Origin: Fidelibacterota bacterium
GTDB lineage: Bacteria; Fidelibacterota; Marinisomatia; Marinisomatales; UBA1611
Reading direction: 5' to 3'
Length of the DNA: 52,674 bases
NCBI GenBank assembly: GCA_012964275.1
Contig: DTUG01000039.1
Span: forward strand, 3,779-56,452
Positions 50,284-52,674 of the stretch are shown in pieces. The notes under the pieces are model-generated. The model saw only the letters and a list, made by a program, of their open reading frames with translations, was not told the DNA's origin and did no database searches. The translations under genes were made by a program, and so were the position numbers. Positions within the stretch are counted from its first letter, which is position 1. Each line of letters opens with the position of its first letter.

Positions 50284-51166
50284 TTAAATCCATTCCTGTT
50301 ATCCAACCACCAGTGCCATAGAAGTAGGTTCCAACCCCAGCATCTGTGGCACCATAATTAAAATGTAATCCAAATCCGGTAGCCCCTAATATAGATTTCC
50401 AAATCTCCTGACGTATATTTTGATCAAACTTATGTGTTGATGTACCCCACTTAAATTTAATATCGTGTGGCAAATGAAAAATTCCGCCTATGAAAATATC
50501 TTTGTGTTTTTCTTGTAATAACCTCACAATATCTATTGCAAGTGTTAGAGGAAGGTGAACGAGACGTTTGGTCATACCTAAAGAAATTTTTACAGGTAAA
50601 ATATCTTTATTTTGAGTAGTAGATTGTATTGCAAACCCTATATTATCCAAACTTAGACCAACGGCAGCCTGTTGTTCTTTCAACATCCAAATCATACCGC
50701 TGGATAAATAGAGAAGAGTTGACAGATAGGAATCAAGATTAGAAAAAAACAACCCGCCAGTAAAACCATAATAAATCGGGAAAGTTTTTAATTGATTAGA
50801 ATATCCTGCATTAATCCACGTATCACTAGATGTATAATTACCAGTTGATACTGCATCTTCATCCAACCTTTCAAAAACACCATAGGATAAGCGTCTTAAT
50901 ACAAATGTCATTTGTCCGTCGAATTTTGGAAAAACAATAGCTGCAGCCTGACTATGGATTCCGGCTGGATAGCGGACAAATGAAGTAGAAAAATTACGAT
51001 TACTGGATAGTGCCGCTGGATTACCATAAGCAGCCAGAGGAACTTTTATTAACTGACCAGCACCACCCATAGCTAAACGTGATGAAGATGTCCAAGCATT
51101 GAATCCCGGGAAACCAGATTCAGCAAATAATTGACCTAGAATTAAAATAATTAAATATTTTTTCAT
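50270..51166 (-). CDS. PorQ-like outer-membrane protein (type IX secretion-associated)
   Basis: A 298-residue exported barrel protein. After a signal peptide (KKYLIILILGQLFA) the pattern SSRLAMGGAGQLIKVPLAAYGNPAALS, LSYGVFERLDEDAVSTGNYTSSD, NAGYSNQL, FSNLDSYLSTLLYLSSGMIWML, AVGLSLDNIGFAI and LPVKISLGMTKRLVHLPLTLAIDI follows the PorQ/PorV-type family of T9SS attachment-complex proteins. The assignment is by motif reading, not by search. It starts 3 bp into the overlap with the end of priA and precedes the lipase gene. Confidence 0.72.
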   Translation of the reverse strand: MKKYLIILILGQLFAESGFPGFNAWTSSSRLAMGGAGQLIKVPLAAYGNPAALSSNRNFSTSFVRYPAGIHSQAAAIVFPKFDGQMTFVLRRLSYGVFERLDEDAVSTGNYTSSDTWINAGYSNQLKTFPIYYGFTGGLFFSNLDSYLSTLLYLSSGMIWMLKEQQAAVGLSLDNIGFAIQSTTQNKDILPVKISLGMTKRLVHLPLTLAIDIVRLLQEKHKDIFIGGIFHLPHDIKFKWGTSTHKFDQNIRQEIWKSILGATGFGLHFNYGATDAGVGTYFYGTGGWITGMDLSVRF

Positions 51167-52674
51167 ATCAAACTCAATGGATCCATGTGAATATTCAGCT
51201 GGTTTTTCCCCATTTGGTACTTCTTTGGAAAATCATAGAAATTTTTATTGATATAAGAATGAAGCTTCCTGCCATTTGGATCCAGTGTTTTGATGGATTT
51301 AAAAACAATCTGAAAGCGAAATTGGTTCCGAATTTTCTCAAGATAACAGGGGGCGGGACCAAGGATATATAGTCCTTTGTATTTCTTAGATAAGCTTTTT
51401 TTAACTCTTTCAGCCAAATGCATGGCAGACTCTAAAACGGGGCCAGAACATTCTACTTTTGCCAGCCAGCTGAAAGGCGGATATTTCAATTCCTGCCTTT
51501 CACTTAAAGCAATATTATAATACTTGGTAAGGTCAAGCCTGGCTGCACATTTGATAACCGGATTATCCGGACTGTACGTTTGAATTATTACTTCCCCTGT
51601 TTTGTTTCCGCGACCAGAACGACCCGCAGCCTGATAAATCAATTGAAAAATACGTTCACCAGCCCTGAAGTCTGGTAAATGAAGCCCTAAATCAGCATTA
51701 ACGATTCCTACCAATGTAATATTGGGAAAATCTAGACCTTTGGCTATCATTTGAGTGCCGATCAAGATTTGGGTTTTCCCTTCTGAAAATGATTTTAAAA
51801 TTTTTGTGATTTGTTGTCCGCTTCGAAGACTGTCTGAATCAAGACGGGTAATGCTCGCAACGGGAAATGTTTCTTTCAGGAGTGACTCTATGCGTTGAGT
51901 ACCTGCCCCTTTATAAACCAGATTTCCACTACGGCAGGAATTACACATTTCTCGGCGCTGGTTTTCAGTATATCCGCAAACATGACACAATAAGTAGCGA
52001 CCACGGGAATGATACGTTAGAGCTACCTGACAGAAAGAACACATAACAATCTCTCCGCAATCAAAACAACGAATGATAGGAGAATATCCTCGACGGTTTT
52101 GAAGCAAAAGAACTTGTTCATTTTTCTTCAGGCGATCCTCTATTTTATCTAAAAGCAACCCAGAAATAACTAATCCGAATTTTCCTGATTCATCCTGATC
52201 CTTTAGCATATCTACTACTTGCGTATGAGGATATTTTGCTATACCAAAACGCTTTGGTAGATTTATATACTTCAGTTTCTTATAAAGGTGATTAAAATAA
52301 CTTTCCAGACTTGGGGTTGCACTTGATAATAATACGGTTGCTTTTTCAAGCTTTCCTCGCATAAGTGCTACATCACGGGCATGGTATCGCGGAACTGAGG
52401 AATCTTGTTGATAAGAAGACTCCTGTTCCTCATCTATCACAATTAATCCCACATTCTGCAAAGGGGCAAAAATAGCGCTACGGGCACCAATAACAACCTT
52501 GAAACTGCCTTGGCAAATTTGCATCCATGTCCAAGATCGCTGAGCATGGGTTAATCTGGAATGCCACAAAGCAACAGTATCTCCAAATACGGCCCTGAAT
52601 CGTCCAGCAATTTGAGGTGTGAGCGAGATTTCCGGAAGCAATATTATCCCGGTACGACCTTGCTCAATAACTTG
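51163..52674 (-). CDS. priA: Primosomal protein N' (PriA helicase), C-terminal part
   Basis: The coding frame continues past the right edge, so the N-terminus is missing; 504 codons are visible. It includes IILLPEISLTPQIAGRF, LIVIDEEQESSYQQDSSVPRYHARDVALMRG (the DExH box, here DEEQ), LLSSATPSLES, QVLLLQNRRGYSPIIRC, the zinc-binding cysteine block (CFDCGEIVMCSFCQ, CHVCGYTE, CNSC) and FRAGERIFQLIYQAAGRSGRG. PriA restarts replication at stalled forks. The position of the true start is outside the window. Confidence 0.95.
   Translation of the reverse strand, partial: QVIEQGRTGIILLPEISLTPQIAGRFRAVFGDTVALWHSRLTHAQRSWTWMQICQGSFKVVIGARSAIFAPLQNVGLIVIDEEQESSYQQDSSVPRYHARDVALMRGKLEKATVLLSSATPSLESYFNHLYKKLKYINLPKRFGIAKYPHTQVVDMLKDQDESGKFGLVISGLLLDKIEDRLKKNEQVLLLQNRRGYSPIIRCFDCGEIVMCSFCQVALTYHSRGRYLLCHVCGYTENQRREMCNSCRSGNLVYKGAGTQRIESLLKETFPVASITRLDSDSLRSGQQITKILKSFSEGKTQILIGTQMIAKGLDFPNITLVGIVNADLGLHLPDFRAGERIFQLIYQAAGRSGRGNKTGEVIIQTYSPDNPVIKCAARLDLTKYYNIALSERQELKYPPFSWLAKVECSGPVLESAMHLAERVKKSLSKKYKGLYILGPAPCYLEKIRNQFRFQIVFKSIKTLDPNGRKLHSYINKNFYDFPKKYQMGKNQLNIHMDPLSLI

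Noticed and set aside
1..52674. tRNA, rRNA, CRISPR arrays, insertion sequences and prophage genes
   Set aside because: Scanning the intergenic gaps and the protein set showed no cloverleaf-like stretch, no regularly spaced repeats, no transposase or integrase and no phage structural proteins.

Overview
The window looks like a chromosomal stretch from a Gram-negative bacterium of the Fibrobacterota-Chlorobiota-Bacteroidota (FCB) superphylum; a Marinimicrobia (SAR406)-like or related lineage is the best guess. The reasons are a secreted protein with a type IX secretion (T9SS)-style C-terminal sorting domain (YPNPFNP motif), a PorQ-like outer-membrane protein, a full lipid A/BamA cluster, FloA with NfeD, and a Thermus-type 7Fe ferredoxin. 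This placement is inference; no rRNA or tRNA gene was seen. Coding density is very high, and most same-strand neighbours overlap or touch (ATGA, TTGA, TAATG junctions). Starts other than ATG are frequent.

Layout. 1-5.3 kb: the tail of an outer-membrane barrel, a T9SS cargo protein, a DUF971 protein, a lipoprotein coupled to an ENPP-type phosphodiesterase, gpmA (opposite strand) and yedK. 5.4-13.0 kb (minus): a probable single operon running DNA methyltransferase-like protein, yqeY, cvpA, dnaG, two paralogous periplasmic proteins with PEGA-like domains, and a barrel protein whose signal peptide lies upstream of any canonical start codon. 13.2-17.8 kb: DUF2493/SLOG protein, a tiny ORF, arsenate reductase, a cyclic-2,3-diphosphoglycerate-synthetase-like GTPase, a BamE-like lipoprotein with a partner, a perfect bidirectional terminator, and a small barrel-like protein. 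17.9-24.8 kb (plus): M23 peptidase, rhomboid, then a pyrimidine-salvage set (cdd, udk, tdk, nupC) with adk and coaE. 24.8-27.9 kb (minus): nfeD, floA and an anchored acidic protein with a 99-bp tandem duplication. 28.0-30.1 kb (plus): LpxL-like acyltransferase, tsaC, DUF3108 protein. 30.1-40.1 kb (minus): envelope cluster transcribed uppS, bamA, skp, lpxD, lpxC, fabZ, lpxA, unknown, dxr, rseP. 40.2-41.7 kb (minus): Mrp-type ATPase with an unusual insertion, and a 7Fe ferredoxin. 41.9-52.7 kb: an FGGY kinase (plus), then a minus-strand series: priA (partial), PorQ-like protein, family I.5 lipase, MarR regulator, mutY, plsC, DoxX-like protein, SDR, bleomycin-hydrolase-type aminopeptidase, HAD phosphatase.

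How it fits together. The dominant theme is envelope building: lipid A (lpxL-like, lpxA/C/D, fabZ), undecaprenyl precursors (dxr, uppS), barrel assembly (bamA, skp, BamE-like), envelope proteolysis (rseP, rhomboid, M23) and T9SS-linked surface proteins. A second theme is nucleotide salvage and replication (cdd-udk-tdk-nupC, adk, dnaG, priA, mutY). I saw no phage, transposon, CRISPR array or classical defence island. The most unusual signals are two candidate non-canonical start codons (ATA, ATT), a methyltransferase-like protein that has lost its diagnostic motifs, the insertion replacing the usual CxxC region of Mrp, and the unexplained protein families noted in the findings.
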